From contig CAKQWE010000002.1 in NCBI GenBank assembly GCA_934277975.1, positions 1 to 64,000 on the forward strand: DNA of 64,000 bases, given 5' to 3'. This DNA is from an uncultured Spirochaetales bacterium. Lineage in GTDB: Bacteria > Spirochaetota > Spirochaetia > Sphaerochaetales > Sphaerochaetaceae. The translations under genes and the position numbers were made by a program. Of this stretch, positions 27,118-36,493 are shown piece after piece; positions within the stretch are counted from its first letter, which is position 1, and each line of letters opens with the position of its first letter. The notes under the pieces are model-generated. The model saw only the letters and a program-made list of their open reading frames with translations, ran no database searches and was not told the DNA's origin.

Positions 27118-27150
27118 GCAGTGGACCACTTTGCTGGTCCACTGCTTTTA
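27118..27150 (+). terminator. Hairpin between binding protein and permease genes (partial terminator)
   Basis: GCAGTGGACCA (27118-27128) / TGGTCCACTGC (27135-27145), perfect 11-bp stem, 6-nt loop, tail TTTTA. Location inside an ABC operon and a short T tail suggest attenuation or mRNA 3'-end protection of the upstream gene, not a complete stop. Confidence 0.75.
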
Positions 27151-27172
27151 GATTTAGAAAGGTCATGCTTTT

Positions 27173-28102
27173 ATGAAAAAGAAACTAACTCCATACAGCA
27201 TAGAGAAGAAGCAGGCACGTTGGGGATTTCTCTTCACCGTTCCTTGTCTTGTGTTCTTTGCTGTGTTCAGCTTCTATCCAATCATCAGCGCGTTCATAAC
27301 CAGCCTTACGAACCGTGATGCAATAAGAAGGACCTATGACTTCATAGGTTTTCAGAACTATACATACCTGTTCACACAGAGCAACGGAGGATTCTCCCTT
27401 CTCAATTCATTGAAGGCTACAGCAATATTCACCATTGGTACGTTCGTTCCAATGGTCGTGGTCTCCCTTGTCCTTGCAGTGCTAATCATGCAACTTCGCA
27501 AGCCAGGACACTCGAAGATGTTCGAGCTTGCATACTATACCCCTGCAGTCCTTTCCTCCGTCGTAGCGGCTACGATTTGGATGATTCTGTTCCAGCCTAC
27601 GGGTCTTTTCAACCAGATCTCAAATTTCGTGATGCATACGTCAGGCAGAGACTACCAGTGGCTCACCAACAATTCCATGCTGAGAGCCTCCACAATCATA
27701 GTGTATTTCTGGAAGTACATTGGATATTTCACTATCCTGTTCATAACAGGTCTTGCATCCATTCCTCCAACGATCTACGAGGCCGCCATAGTTGACGGCT
27801 CTTCGCGTTGGCATACGTTCTGGAAGATCACCCTTCCTCTTCTCAAGCCAACCGTAGTGCTTGTCTCCATCATGGCAATGCTCCAGTGCCTCAAGACGTT
27901 CAGCACCCAGTACATGTTCGTACAGGGTGGAACGGCAAGGGAGCCTATAGATGTCATAACCATGAACATCTACTACACCGGCGTCGTGAACAGGCGTCTT
28001 GGACGTTCAAGTGCAATGTCCATAATCCTGTTCCTCATCATGCTTTGCTTCACCTATCTGCAGTTCTCGACTCAGAAGGGCGGCGACGACGTAGAGTATT
28101 GA
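27173..28102 (+). CDS. Sugar ABC transporter permease (MalF/UgpA type)
   Basis: 309 residues, six predicted membrane segments. The conserved EAA loop is EAAIVDGSSRWHTFWKITLPLLKPT (about 203-227), the contact site for the ATPase. The first hydrophobic segment is FTVPCLVFFAVFSFYPIISAF. Pairs with the next gene. No ATPase is encoded here; such systems usually share a general MsiK/MalK-like ATPase. Confidence 0.93.
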   Translation: MKKKLTPYSIEKKQARWGFLFTVPCLVFFAVFSFYPIISAFITSLTNRDAIRRTYDFIGFQNYTYLFTQSNGGFSLLNSLKATAIFTIGTFVPMVVVSLVLAVLIMQLRKPGHSKMFELAYYTPAVLSSVVAATIWMILFQPTGLFNQISNFVMHTSGRDYQWLTNNSMLRASTIIVYFWKYIGYFTILFITGLASIPPTIYEAAIVDGSSRWHTFWKITLPLLKPTVVLVSIMAMLQCLKTFSTQYMFVQGGTAREPIDVITMNIYYTGVVNRRLGRSSAMSIILFLIMLCFTYLQFSTQKGGDDVEY

Positions 28103-28114
28103 TGGAGGTGTAGA

Positions 28115-28996
28115 ATGAACAACAACAAATTCGTTGGAAAGGTAGGCATTGGAGAAATCCTCACATACGTGGTTCTCATTCTTGTGCTTGTATTCACCAT
28201 AATGCCGCTTCTCTTCATGGTCACAGCGGCCTTCATGGATGCAAAGCAGATCATGGCAATGCCTTATACCTGGATTCCAAGCAAGGAATACTTCACTACT
28301 GAAAGCAGGACGTTCTTCACGAATTTCCAGAAGGCCATCGTTGGAAACCACAACGACCACATATTCTTCACGAACCTGTGGAATTCGCTCATCGTTGCAT
28401 TCACCTGTGCCTTGACGACGGTTCTCTTGGCTTCGTTGTGCGGCTATGGACTTGCAAAGTTCAACTTCAAGGGAAAGACGGTCGTATTCATGGCGATCAT
28501 GAGCACCATGATGATTCCTTTCGAGGCCATCATGATTCCGTTGTACCTTGTCGCTTCCAAGCTCAAGATAATCAACACCATCCCTGGTCTTATTATACCG
28601 TTCCTTGTAAGCGCATTCGGTGTGTTCCAGATGAGGCAGTATCTCATTACATTCCCAAGCGAATACCTAGACGCAGCAAGAGTGGACGGCCTTACTGAAT
28701 TTGGAATATATGCAAGGATAGTCCTTCCAAACTCGACCCCTGTCATAGCAACGCTTGGAATACTGTCGTTCAGGAACCAATGGGACAACCTTCTGTGGCC
28801 GCTTCTGTGCTCCCAGGCTGAGAAGATGAAGACCATCCCCTTGTACATCTCCAAGTTCGCAGAGGAGAAGCAGACTGACGAAGGTGCCCTCATGGCCTGC
28901 GCCCTGTTGGCTTCCATTCCAATGTTCATCCTGTTCTTCTCGCTTTCGAAGTACTTCCTTGGCGGTGCTGCGGTCTACGAGTCAAGAAAGGGTTGA
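28115..28996 (+). CDS. Sugar ABC transporter permease (MalG/UgpE type)
   Basis: 293 residues, six membrane segments. EAA loop DAARVDGLTEFGIYARIVLPNSTP (about 187-210). The ATG follows GGAGGTGTAGA. The C-terminus FFSLSKYFLGGAAVYESRKG is typical of the family. Second half of the channel with the preceding permease. Confidence 0.93.
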   Translation: MNNNKFVGKVGIGEILTYVVLILVLVFTIMPLLFMVTAAFMDAKQIMAMPYTWIPSKEYFTTESRTFFTNFQKAIVGNHNDHIFFTNLWNSLIVAFTCALTTVLLASLCGYGLAKFNFKGKTVVFMAIMSTMMIPFEAIMIPLYLVASKLKIINTIPGLIIPFLVSAFGVFQMRQYLITFPSEYLDAARVDGLTEFGIYARIVLPNSTPVIATLGILSFRNQWDNLLWPLLCSQAEKMKTIPLYISKFAEEKQTDEGALMACALLASIPMFILFFSLSKYFLGGAAVYESRKG

Positions 28997-29005
28997 TTTC
29001 TTAGT

Positions 29006-29584
29006 ATGGCAAAACTATATGTCTTTGATTTGGGAGGCGTTGTCCTAAAGAACATCGACTTCCGAGACAGAATGATCGAACTCCTTGGTGTTGATGCCAA
29101 GGAGTTCCTTGTAGAATACAGGCACTATGACTTTCCAATCATGGATGGTAACTACGACATACATGATTTCTACAGGCATTTGGAGCATGTCTTTGGCATA
29201 AAGGTTCCAGGCGATCCTTTCAAGGATCTTTTCCATCCAGTGGAGAACTCTCCAATGGTGGAGCTCATCAAGGCCCTCAAGGCTCGTGGAAGACGTGTCG
29301 TGTGCGCTACGAACAACTGCACCCCTCATTGGAACGTCATACAGGAACGTGGCTGGGACAAGCTTTTCGATTCCTGCTACGTTTCGCATCTCATTGGTCT
29401 TACAAAGCCTTCCAAGGCATTCTTCGACTATGTATTGTCCCATGAAGGCGTTGAAGGAAAGGATGCCGTTTTCCTTGACGACTACGAAGAGAACATACTT
29501 GGTGCAAGGGCTTTGGGAATAAAGGCCCTCTGGTACGATACCCAGCTTTTTGACAAGGATTTGATGACGGTCCTTGATATGTAG
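29006..29584 (+). CDS. HAD-family phosphatase (YihX-like)
   Basis: 192 residues. HAD motif I VFDLGGVV (nucleophile Asp7), motif II CATNN, motif III Lys in GLTKPSK, motif IV FLDDYEEN. The FDLGG[VN]V form is seen in YihX-like sugar-phosphate phosphatases. Its place 9 bp after the permeases suggests it acts on a product of the imported sugar; this is inference. Confidence 0.85.
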   Translation: MAKLYVFDLGGVVLKNIDFRDRMIELLGVDAKEFLVEYRHYDFPIMDGNYDIHDFYRHLEHVFGIKVPGDPFKDLFHPVENSPMVELIKALKARGRRVVCATNNCTPHWNVIQERGWDKLFDSCYVSHLIGLTKPSKAFFDYVLSHEGVEGKDAVFLDDYEENILGARALGIKALWYDTQLFDKDLMTVLDM

Positions 29585-29593
29585 TTCTGTAGT

Positions 29594-30421
29594 TCAGCGG
29601 ACCACGAACCTTTCCAAGGCCTCGGCGACTGCACTGTTGTTGCAGTCGCTTTCCGTTATATAGCGGGCTACAGCCTTTATGTCGTCAGGTGCGTTTCTCA
29701 CCGTTACCGGGACTCCCACGATCCTAAGCATGTCTATGTCGTTGTAATAGTCTCCTATGGCGAGGACGTTGCTTCTTTCTATGCCATAGTGGTGGCACAG
29801 GGCATCGACGGCGGTTCCCTTGTTGACTCCTTTTGGAACTATCTCAAGGTACATTGGTGATGAGAGGAAGCAGTCGATTTCATTGGAAAACCTATCAAGG
29901 ATGGCGTCCTTAAGCTTCAGTATCCTGTCTGTGTCGCTATGGACTCCAAGAAGTTTGTTTGGACTTATGCGGCAGAACAGCTGGTTCAGGTCCTCAACGA
30001 CCCCAACGGTGTCGGTTGCATCGGCCTCTGATTTGATCCAGTCCTGATGCCCTGGGTCGATGTACCAGTCGTTGTGGTGGTATGCAAAGCAAAGGCATCC
30101 CATTTCCTTGATGAGGCTGTTTATCTTGGCCGCAAGCCTGCGGTCCACGTTGTTCTCCTCGATTATGGTTCCATCCCAATCCTCTATAAGACAGCCGCCA
30201 AGGGATGGGATGACGCCAGTTATTCCAATTTCATTCATATAGCGTCTTACGGATGGTGCAATGCGGCCCGATATTATCGCAAAGTGCATCCCTTCTTCCA
30301 AAACGGCCTCTCTTATTGCTTCCCTGTTCTTTGGTGAAAGTCTCTTGTTGTCGTCTACGAGGGTGCTGTCAACATCGCTGCATATCAGTCTCGTCTTTGC
30401 ATTGTCATTGTCGTTGTCCAT
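29594..30421 (-). CDS. Cof-type HAD-IIB phosphatase
   Basis: 275 residues. Motif I CSDVDSTLVDDNKRLS (DxDxT pattern), motif II ISGR, the type IIB cap domain (about 85-190), and motif IV GDYYNDIDMLRIVGVPVTV. These enzymes dephosphorylate sugar phosphates, FMN or pyridoxal phosphate; substrate not predictable. Start ATG preceded by GGAGGGAGTGACG. Convergent with the YihX-like gene (9 bp apart). Confidence 0.9.
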   Translation of the reverse strand: MDNDNDNAKTRLICSDVDSTLVDDNKRLSPKNREAIREAVLEEGMHFAIISGRIAPSVRRYMNEIGITGVIPSLGGCLIEDWDGTIIEENNVDRRLAAKINSLIKEMGCLCFAYHHNDWYIDPGHQDWIKSEADATDTVGVVEDLNQLFCRISPNKLLGVHSDTDRILKLKDAILDRFSNEIDCFLSSPMYLEIVPKGVNKGTAVDALCHHYGIERSNVLAIGDYYNDIDMLRIVGVPVTVRNAPDDIKAVARYITESDCNNSAVAEALERFVVR

Positions 30422-30523
30422 ATCGTCACTCCCTCCACAAATTCAACCTCCCAAATGAAAGACTTTTAATGTATGATTGTCAAGAAGAGGTTTTGCAGGT
30501 TGCTCTTTGATGGAGGTTTCGTT

Positions 30524-31600
30524 TTGAAGAGGTTCCTTAAAGTCCTACTAGGCATTGTGGCGTTTGTTTTGTTGGTTGTTCTCGTCTATGTTTCATATGT
30601 TCTCATCGACTACCACAGACTGGACGACAATATGGTTCTTGATGTCGAAGGAGCTCTTTCTTCACAGGAATCCGTGCCGGTTGGCACTCGGCAGAACATT
30701 GTTTCGTGGAACATTGGTTTTGGTGCATATGAGGACGACTACGACTTCTTCATGGATGGCGGACGACAGTCCTGGGCCAAGAGCAAGGAAGCTTTAACGA
30801 CCAACCTGTCCAAGATAGGGGCTTGTTTGGAGTCTTTCGATGCTCAGTTCAATCTCATCCAAGAAGTGGACTTCGATGCAACAAGGACCTATCATGTTGA
30901 CGAAAGGACATACATGGTAGAAGCCCTTGAGGGCCAGAACCATGTGTTTGCACAGAACTACGATTCGCCGTTTCTTTTCTACCCGTTCTATCAGCCTCAT
31001 GGAAAGTCCAGGGCTGGAATCATGACGTTCTCTTCCTATTCCATAACAAATGCCGTGCGCCGCAGTCTGCCAATAGAGGATTCCCTCATGAAACTTTTGG
31101 ACCTGGACAGGTGCTACAGCGTTTCGCGCATTCCAACTGACAACGGAAGGGAGCTTGTGCTGTACAACCTTCACCTGTCTGCATACACATCTGATGGCAC
31201 AATTGCCATAAAGCAGCTTGAAATGCTTCTTGCAGACATGCAGGCGGAATACGAGAATGGAAACTACTGCATTGGAGGAGGGGATTTCAACAAGGACGTC
31301 GTTGGCCGTGGAGTAAAAGCCTTTGGCATAGAGGAGACCGAATTCTCATGGGCCCAGCCAATACCATCCTTTGTATTCGAGTCCAATGAAATGCATCTGG
31401 TAGCGCCATACGATGAATCCAACCCCATTGCCAGCTGCCGCAATCCAAGCGAGGCCTATTGGGCAGGACAGTACCAGATAACGGTGGATGGCTTCCTCGT
31501 TAGTCCAAATGTAACTGTTGTGGAGAGCTATGTGGTGGATGCTCGCTTCGAGTGCTCTGACCACAACCCTGTGTATATGACGTTCGTCCTTGAACCGTGA
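30524..31600 (+). CDS. Membrane-anchored endonuclease/exonuclease/phosphatase family protein
   Basis: 358 residues from TTG at 30524 (GGAGG 7 nt upstream); an in-frame ATG at 30473 would add 17 residues without a clear ribosome site. One N-terminal membrane segment (LLGIVAFVLLVVLVYVSYVL) then an EEP-fold domain: NIVSWNIGFG, IQEVD, LYNLHLSA, GGGDFN and the terminal SDHNPVYM with catalytic Asp-His. It is anchored with the domain outside the cytoplasm, so a lipid or nucleotide phosphodiester substrate is as plausible as DNA. Neighbouring genes give no clue. Confidence 0.82.
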   Translation: MKRFLKVLLGIVAFVLLVVLVYVSYVLIDYHRLDDNMVLDVEGALSSQESVPVGTRQNIVSWNIGFGAYEDDYDFFMDGGRQSWAKSKEALTTNLSKIGACLESFDAQFNLIQEVDFDATRTYHVDERTYMVEALEGQNHVFAQNYDSPFLFYPFYQPHGKSRAGIMTFSSYSITNAVRRSLPIEDSLMKLLDLDRCYSVSRIPTDNGRELVLYNLHLSAYTSDGTIAIKQLEMLLADMQAEYENGNYCIGGGDFNKDVVGRGVKAFGIEETEFSWAQPIPSFVFESNEMHLVAPYDESNPIASCRNPSEAYWAGQYQITVDGFLVSPNVTVVESYVVDARFECSDHNPVYMTFVLEP

Positions 31601-31644
31601 ATGTGGATTTTTGTGTGTTTGCGACCGTTTGGGACATGGGTCTG

Positions 31645-31673
31645 TTGAAAAAATGTGTCCAAGTGGGTAAATG
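31645..31673 (+). promoter_or_regulatory. Putative promoter of the two-component operon
   Basis: TTGAAA (31645-31650), 17-nt spacer, TAAATG (31668-31673; weak -10). The ATG of the response regulator follows 7 nt later without a Shine-Dalgarno sequence, implying a leaderless message if correct. Confidence 0.35.
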
Positions 31674-31680
31674 ATTCGTT

Positions 31681-32463
31681 ATGAAGTTGATATACATTGT
31701 GGAAGACCATAGCGTGATAAGGGAGGGCGTCAGAAGATACCTTGAGCTTGCAGGCTACAAGGCCATGTCCTTTCCAAACCTGACCTCCGCCCGTGAGGCT
31801 TTCAGAGTCACGAAGGCTGATCTGTTGATTCAGGATGTGATGCTTCCTGACGGCGATGGCTTTGAATTCGTAAAGGAGCTTCGCAGTACGTGCGATGTCC
31901 CGGTCATCTTCATGACCGCAAGGATCGCCGAGGAGGACCGCATCCACGGCTTTGAACTTGGTGCGGACGACTATATAACCAAGCCATTCTCTCCAAAGGA
32001 ACTTGTTCTTAGAGTTCAAGCGATATTCAGACGCATAGATGGAGCCCCTTCTGAAGGCGGTGCATCGGGTGGTGCCATTGCCAGTCCTCGTTTTTTCAAG
32101 GCAGGCGCTTCTTCAATGCTTTTCAGCGAGGCGGAGCACCGTATTGAAATGGATGGTGTTCTCATAACGCTGACCGCAGCTGAGTGGCGCATTTTGACGC
32201 TTTTGATTGAGAATTCCAACAGGGTGATTCCAAGGTCGGAGATGCTCCAGAAGTGCTTCGATTACTCGTCGGAGGCATATGAAAGGATCGTCGACACCCA
32301 TATAAAGAACCTTAGGGCCAAGCTTGGCCCGGCTCCATGGATAGAGACGGTAAGGGGGTATGGCTACAGATTCATAGGGTATGCGTCGGAGCCCGATTTG
32401 TCCGAGGCGAAGGACTCATGCGGTACTAGGAAAACATACCGGAAAGAGGAAGAAGGTAGATGA
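31681..32463 (+). CDS. OmpR-family response regulator
   Basis: 260 residues. Receiver domain (about 1-118) with acidic pocket EDH, phospho-acceptor Asp52 in LLIQDVMLPDGDG, the TA switch in IFMTARIAEED and Lys in ITKPFSPKE. After a glycine/serine linker, a winged-helix DNA-binding domain (about 160-245: LTAAEWRILTLLIENSNRVIPRSEML, RGYGYRF). The gene overlaps the histidine kinase by 4 bp. Target genes unknown. Confidence 0.92.
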   Translation: MKLIYIVEDHSVIREGVRRYLELAGYKAMSFPNLTSAREAFRVTKADLLIQDVMLPDGDGFEFVKELRSTCDVPVIFMTARIAEEDRIHGFELGADDYITKPFSPKELVLRVQAIFRRIDGAPSEGGASGGAIASPRFFKAGASSMLFSEAEHRIEMDGVLITLTAAEWRILTLLIENSNRVIPRSEMLQKCFDYSSEAYERIVDTHIKNLRAKLGPAPWIETVRGYGYRFIGYASEPDLSEAKDSCGTRKTYRKEEEGR

Positions 32464-34004
32464 AGAAAGCCTTCTTCAAGTACTTCATAAGCATATTCTC
32501 CATAACCGTTGTGACCATCCTTTTGCAAAGCATCATCCTTGTGGTTCAGTATTCACACAGCCAGACCAAGTGGAAGACCAGCGTCTACAACGATTTTGTT
32601 GATGCCTTGGAGGAGAGTATAGAAAGCGGGCGCTTCAAGGACTTTGGTCTTGGAAGTCTAAGGCTTATAATGTCGTCATTGGATGACAACAGGGTTTCCG
32701 GCTATGTGGTCAGAGACACAAAGGGTAGCACCGTGTTCACCTTTGGAAAAACGTCCGAGGGCAGAATGCTTGCCGCAATCCTTCCGTCCGGGCAGGAGCC
32801 ATCGGCCACGTCTGCATCAAGTGGAAGGCTAATGTCCACGGATTCCCACAACACTGTGAGGCTCAACTTTGTCTTCTCTGGTGGTTCTCTTGAAAGCGTG
32901 GAAGATTCGGAGGCCTTTGTCCTGTCCAGCGATGCGGACAGCTTCATGGTTGTGGAACGAAAAACCCCCTACAGCAAGTACCAGACGTATCTTGTCCTTC
33001 CAAATGCGATAAATGCCGATGACATAGTAGGCTCAATAACATTGGCCTTCGAGGGGGAGGACCTTTTCATAATAGACCTGTTGACATACTCCCCAAGGAC
33101 ATATGCCTATTCCAAGGATGTCTTCGACTCCTGTCTTAGAGGAGTGGTCGTGTCCGTTCCCGTGTGCCTTGTAATAGCATTGGTCGCTGCATGGGTCATA
33201 AGCTCCCGCAACATAAGGTTCATAGACGGTGTACGCACTGCATTGAAGAAGCTTGCAAAGGGAGAGACGAATGTAAAGCTTAAACGAAGCCGCAACAGCG
33301 AGCTTGACGAGATTTCCATAGCCATAGAGGAATTGGACAAGGAGCTTCAGAAAAACGCCATGAGCCGTAGGGCTTGGCTTAGCAGCATATCCCATGACCT
33401 CAATACCCCTGCAAGTGCAATCAAGATGATGGTCGATGGCATAGGTGACGGAGTGTTTCCCCTTGATGAAACATCCATAGAGGAGCTTCGAAGGGAATCC
33501 GACACCCTCAACGAGCGCATAGGAAAGGTCATAGACTTCTCTTCCATGCAGGCGGATTCTACGCCCGTCATAGACGAGGTTCCCGTAGCGGTGCTTGAGA
33601 ACTGTATAGTGAACAGCCTTCCATTCCTGAAGGATGGAACAAGGCATGTCGTATTCGAACACGTTTCAGACAATGTGAAATGTGATGTCGTCCTCATGAC
33701 TCGTGCCTGCATGGAGCTCATAAAGAATGCATTCGAATACGGAGAGGACGAAAGTTCTGTAACCCTTCGAGTAGGAGAGGATTCCTGTGGATGCTTCGTA
33801 TGCGTTGAGAACAAGGGCTCGATTCCAAAGGACATTGAGGATGAAAGCTTCCTTGAGCCGTGGATTCGAGGTGACTGGTCCAGGACCAGAGGCGGTTCGG
33901 GTCTTGGTCTTCCAATCGTCTGCACCGTAGCCAGGCTCCATGGTGGAGCCGTGGACTTGGAGAATGTGGAAGGCGGTATTGCGAGGGCTACGATTCGTTG
34001 GTAG
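32460..34004 (+). CDS. Sensor histidine kinase
   Basis: 514 residues. Membrane segments at about 8-30 and 222-246 flank a periplasmic sensor domain of about 190 residues with no known fold visible. Then a HAMP-like linker, dimerisation domain with His312 in SISHDLNTPASAIKMM, and the ATPase domain with N box (ELIKNAFEYGED), G1-like and G2 (GGSGLGLPIV). Forms a pair with the OmpR regulator. It converges on copA; whether it senses copper cannot be told from sequence (the sensor domain has no Met or His cluster). Confidence 0.9.
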   Translation: MKKAFFKYFISIFSITVVTILLQSIILVVQYSHSQTKWKTSVYNDFVDALEESIESGRFKDFGLGSLRLIMSSLDDNRVSGYVVRDTKGSTVFTFGKTSEGRMLAAILPSGQEPSATSASSGRLMSTDSHNTVRLNFVFSGGSLESVEDSEAFVLSSDADSFMVVERKTPYSKYQTYLVLPNAINADDIVGSITLAFEGEDLFIIDLLTYSPRTYAYSKDVFDSCLRGVVVSVPVCLVIALVAAWVISSRNIRFIDGVRTALKKLAKGETNVKLKRSRNSELDEISIAIEELDKELQKNAMSRRAWLSSISHDLNTPASAIKMMVDGIGDGVFPLDETSIEELRRESDTLNERIGKVIDFSSMQADSTPVIDEVPVAVLENCIVNSLPFLKDGTRHVVFEHVSDNVKCDVVLMTRACMELIKNAFEYGEDESSVTLRVGEDSCGCFVCVENKGSIPKDIEDESFLEPWIRGDWSRTRGGSGLGLPIVCTVARLHGGAVDLENVEGGIARATIRW

Positions 34005-34038
34005 ATCCCGTGGCCGTGGGTGCTGCAAGCTGTGTGGC

Positions 34039-36354
34039 CTAGGCCTTGAACCTCTTGAGGCTCAAGGCGTTGAGCACAACCGACAGGCTTGAGAGGCTCA
34101 TGCACAGCGCCGCCAGCATTGGATCCAGCGTTGGTCCTCCAAACAACGTAAGCAGTCCTGCTGCGACTGGAATTCCAAGTGTATTGTAGAAGAAAGCCCA
34201 GAACAGACTGTGCTTTATGTTCTTGATGGTAGCTCTGCTAAGGCGTATTGCAGTAGGAACTGAGTTGAGGTTGCTGTTCATGATTACAACGTCTGCAACC
34301 TGCATTGCAGCATCTGTTCCACAGCCCATTGCAATGCCTATGCCTGCTTTTTCAAGGGCAGGTGCATCGTTTATGCCATCGCCAACCATTATACTGTCCT
34401 TTGCCTTCTCTATGAACGAGAGCTTGTCCTGCGGCAAGAGAGAAGCATGGAAGCCATCGAGTCCAGCCTGTTTCGCTATGGCGGCTGTGGTCTTCTTGTT
34501 GTCACCTGTAAGCATGGTGGATTCAAGTCCAAGTTCCTTGAGCTTTCTCACTGCTTCCTTCGCCTCCTGCCTCAAAGTGTCCTCTATCATGACAAGTCCT
34601 TTGTACTGGCCGTTGAGTGCAACGTATATCTGTGCCTGTGAGTCTTCCTTTGGCATCTCTATGCCGTTGTCCTCCATGAGGGCTCTGTTTCCTGCAAGGA
34701 TCACACCTTCTTGAACAATGGCCTTGATGCCTTTGCCCACTATGGCCTCGAAGGAGACACCTTCAGCGGAGTCTGAAGCTCCAAGCTTTTCAATCGTGCA
34801 GCTTTGGCCGCATTCTGCGTTTTCGTTTCCATTGTCGCCTTCTGCTATGTTCTTCGAGGCTTCGTCCTCATATGCTTCAAGGATGGCCTTTGCGTAGGGG
34901 TGCTCTGACCTTCGCTCCGCCAGTGCGGCTAAGCGAAGCGTGCCAAAATCGGTATAGAACGAGACTTTGGGCTTTCCTTGGGTCAGAGTCCCTGTCTTGT
35001 CGAACATGACGGTTTTCATGCTGGATAGCTGTTCGAGGGCCTGTGCACTGCGGAACAGTATTCCAAGCGAGGCCGCCTTGCCGGTTGAGACCATTATTGC
35101 AATTGGTGTGGCAAGTCCAAGCGAGCAGGGGCAGGCTATGACCAGCACGCTTACGGCGCACCTAAGGGCGAACGAGATGTCTCGTCCTGCAAGAAGCCAT
35201 GCAACGAGGGTGACAAGCGAAATCGACATGACGATTGGCACGAACACTCCCGATACCTTGTCCGCAAGCCTTGCTATTGGCGCCTTGGACGCCTGCGCCT
35301 GTTTGACCATTTCTATGATGGATGAGAGCACCGTGTCCTTGCCTATCTTCTGCGTTCTGAATATGAACGAGCCGTTGGTGTTTATCGTGGCACCCCAGAC
35401 CTGTGATCCGACTGTCTTGTATACAGGCAGGCTTTCGCCTGTGAGCATGCTTTCATCGACGTCGCTTGCTCCTTCCTCCACGACTCCATCTGCGGCTATC
35501 TTCTCTCCTGGGTGCACCAGTATAAGGTCGCCGACAGCTATGTCCTTGGCATCTATTTCAACGTTCCTGCCGTCCTTTACGAGTGTGGCCTTGGCCGGTG
35601 CCAGGTTCATGAGGCTTCGTATGGAGTCGCCGGCCTTTCTTCTTGACCTGAGCTCTATGTGCTTTCCAACCATCACCAGCGTGATTATCATTGCCACGCC
35701 CTCAAAATAGAGGTGGGGATGCTCCATTGTCATGCCGGCCATCTCCATTGCTTCCATAGTATGGCCCATTGCCATGTGCTGGGCCGCCGTTTGCGCCGCC
35801 TGGGCATTGGCTACCGTGGTCTGGATGAGGTTCACAAGGCTGTAGACGAAGCTCGCCGTCGCACCCGTTGCCACAAGGCTGTCCATATTGGGTTGCAGCT
35901 TGAACAGGTTGAAGAACCCCTTTGTGAAGAACGTGTAGCCTGCAATCATCACTGGTATGCATAGGGCCATCTGGATCCAGCCCGATGTCATTGGCATTGA
36001 CGGCACCACCATGGGACCCATGCACAGTATGAAAAGCGGAACTGTGAACGCTATGCAGGTGTAGAGCCTTATTAGGTGAATCCTCTCGCTTTTCTTCTCC
36101 TTCTTCGATTCCTCGTCGCTTTGGCCTTCCTGATTGTCGTCATGCGGTGGAAGGAGCTGGAAACCAGCTCTCTTCACTATGTTCTGAAGTTCCTCGAAGG
36201 AGACCTTCTCTTCATCGTATACTATGGTGGCTTCCTCTGCTGCAAGGCTCACCTGGGCGCTCTGTACGCCTTCCTTCCTTGAAAGCACTCTTTCCACGGA
36301 TGCACTGCACGCTGCGCAGCTCATCCCCTTGACTCTGCAAATGACTTTCTTCAT
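34039..36354 (-). CDS. copA: Copper-translocating P1B-type ATPase
   Basis: 771 residues. One N-terminal HMA domain with GMSCAACS (Cys13, Cys16), eight predicted membrane segments, TGE loop (MLTGES), CPC metal site in IACPCSLGLATP, phosphorylation site DKTGTLTQG, HP motif and GDGINDAPAL. An unusual Met/His-rich stretch (HMAMGHTMEAMEMAGMTM, 193-210) lies in the loop between early membrane segments and may bind metal outside. It exports Cu(I) (or Ag) from the cytoplasm. The start codon follows a perfect TATAAT by 7 nt without Shine-Dalgarno, so it is likely leaderless. Confidence 0.93.
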   Translation of the reverse strand: MKKVICRVKGMSCAACSASVERVLSRKEGVQSAQVSLAAEEATIVYDEEKVSFEELQNIVKRAGFQLLPPHDDNQEGQSDEESKKEKKSERIHLIRLYTCIAFTVPLFILCMGPMVVPSMPMTSGWIQMALCIPVMIAGYTFFTKGFFNLFKLQPNMDSLVATGATASFVYSLVNLIQTTVANAQAAQTAAQHMAMGHTMEAMEMAGMTMEHPHLYFEGVAMIITLVMVGKHIELRSRRKAGDSIRSLMNLAPAKATLVKDGRNVEIDAKDIAVGDLILVHPGEKIAADGVVEEGASDVDESMLTGESLPVYKTVGSQVWGATINTNGSFIFRTQKIGKDTVLSSIIEMVKQAQASKAPIARLADKVSGVFVPIVMSISLVTLVAWLLAGRDISFALRCAVSVLVIACPCSLGLATPIAIMVSTGKAASLGILFRSAQALEQLSSMKTVMFDKTGTLTQGKPKVSFYTDFGTLRLAALAERRSEHPYAKAILEAYEDEASKNIAEGDNGNENAECGQSCTIEKLGASDSAEGVSFEAIVGKGIKAIVQEGVILAGNRALMEDNGIEMPKEDSQAQIYVALNGQYKGLVMIEDTLRQEAKEAVRKLKELGLESTMLTGDNKKTTAAIAKQAGLDGFHASLLPQDKLSFIEKAKDSIMVGDGINDAPALEKAGIGIAMGCGTDAAMQVADVVIMNSNLNSVPTAIRLSRATIKNIKHSLFWAFFYNTLGIPVAAGLLTLFGGPTLDPMLAALCMSLSSLSVVLNALSLKRFKA

Positions 36355-36361
36355 ATGTTAG

Positions 36362-36390
36362 ATTATACTAACTGCCCTTTTCCACGGCAA
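36362..36390 (-). promoter_or_regulatory. Promoter of copA
   Basis: Minus strand: TTGCCG (36390-36385), 17-nt spacer, TATAAT (36367-36362), and the ATG 7 nt further. No inverted repeat typical of a copper-regulator operator was seen around it. Confidence 0.7.
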
Positions 36391-36493
36391 GTGTTGTATT
36401 AAACGTCCAAGCTCTGTATGATTGCTGCCATGTGGGTTTGGCCACGATTTTTGTTTGGCAGGCATCGTCGATGTTCTAGCAAAGGAGAGTATT

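Noticed and set aside
31681..36354. Reading the two-component system as a copper sensor (CusRS-like) because it faces copA
   Set aside because: The sensor domain has no Met or His cluster and the operons are convergent, not divergent; proximity alone is not enough.
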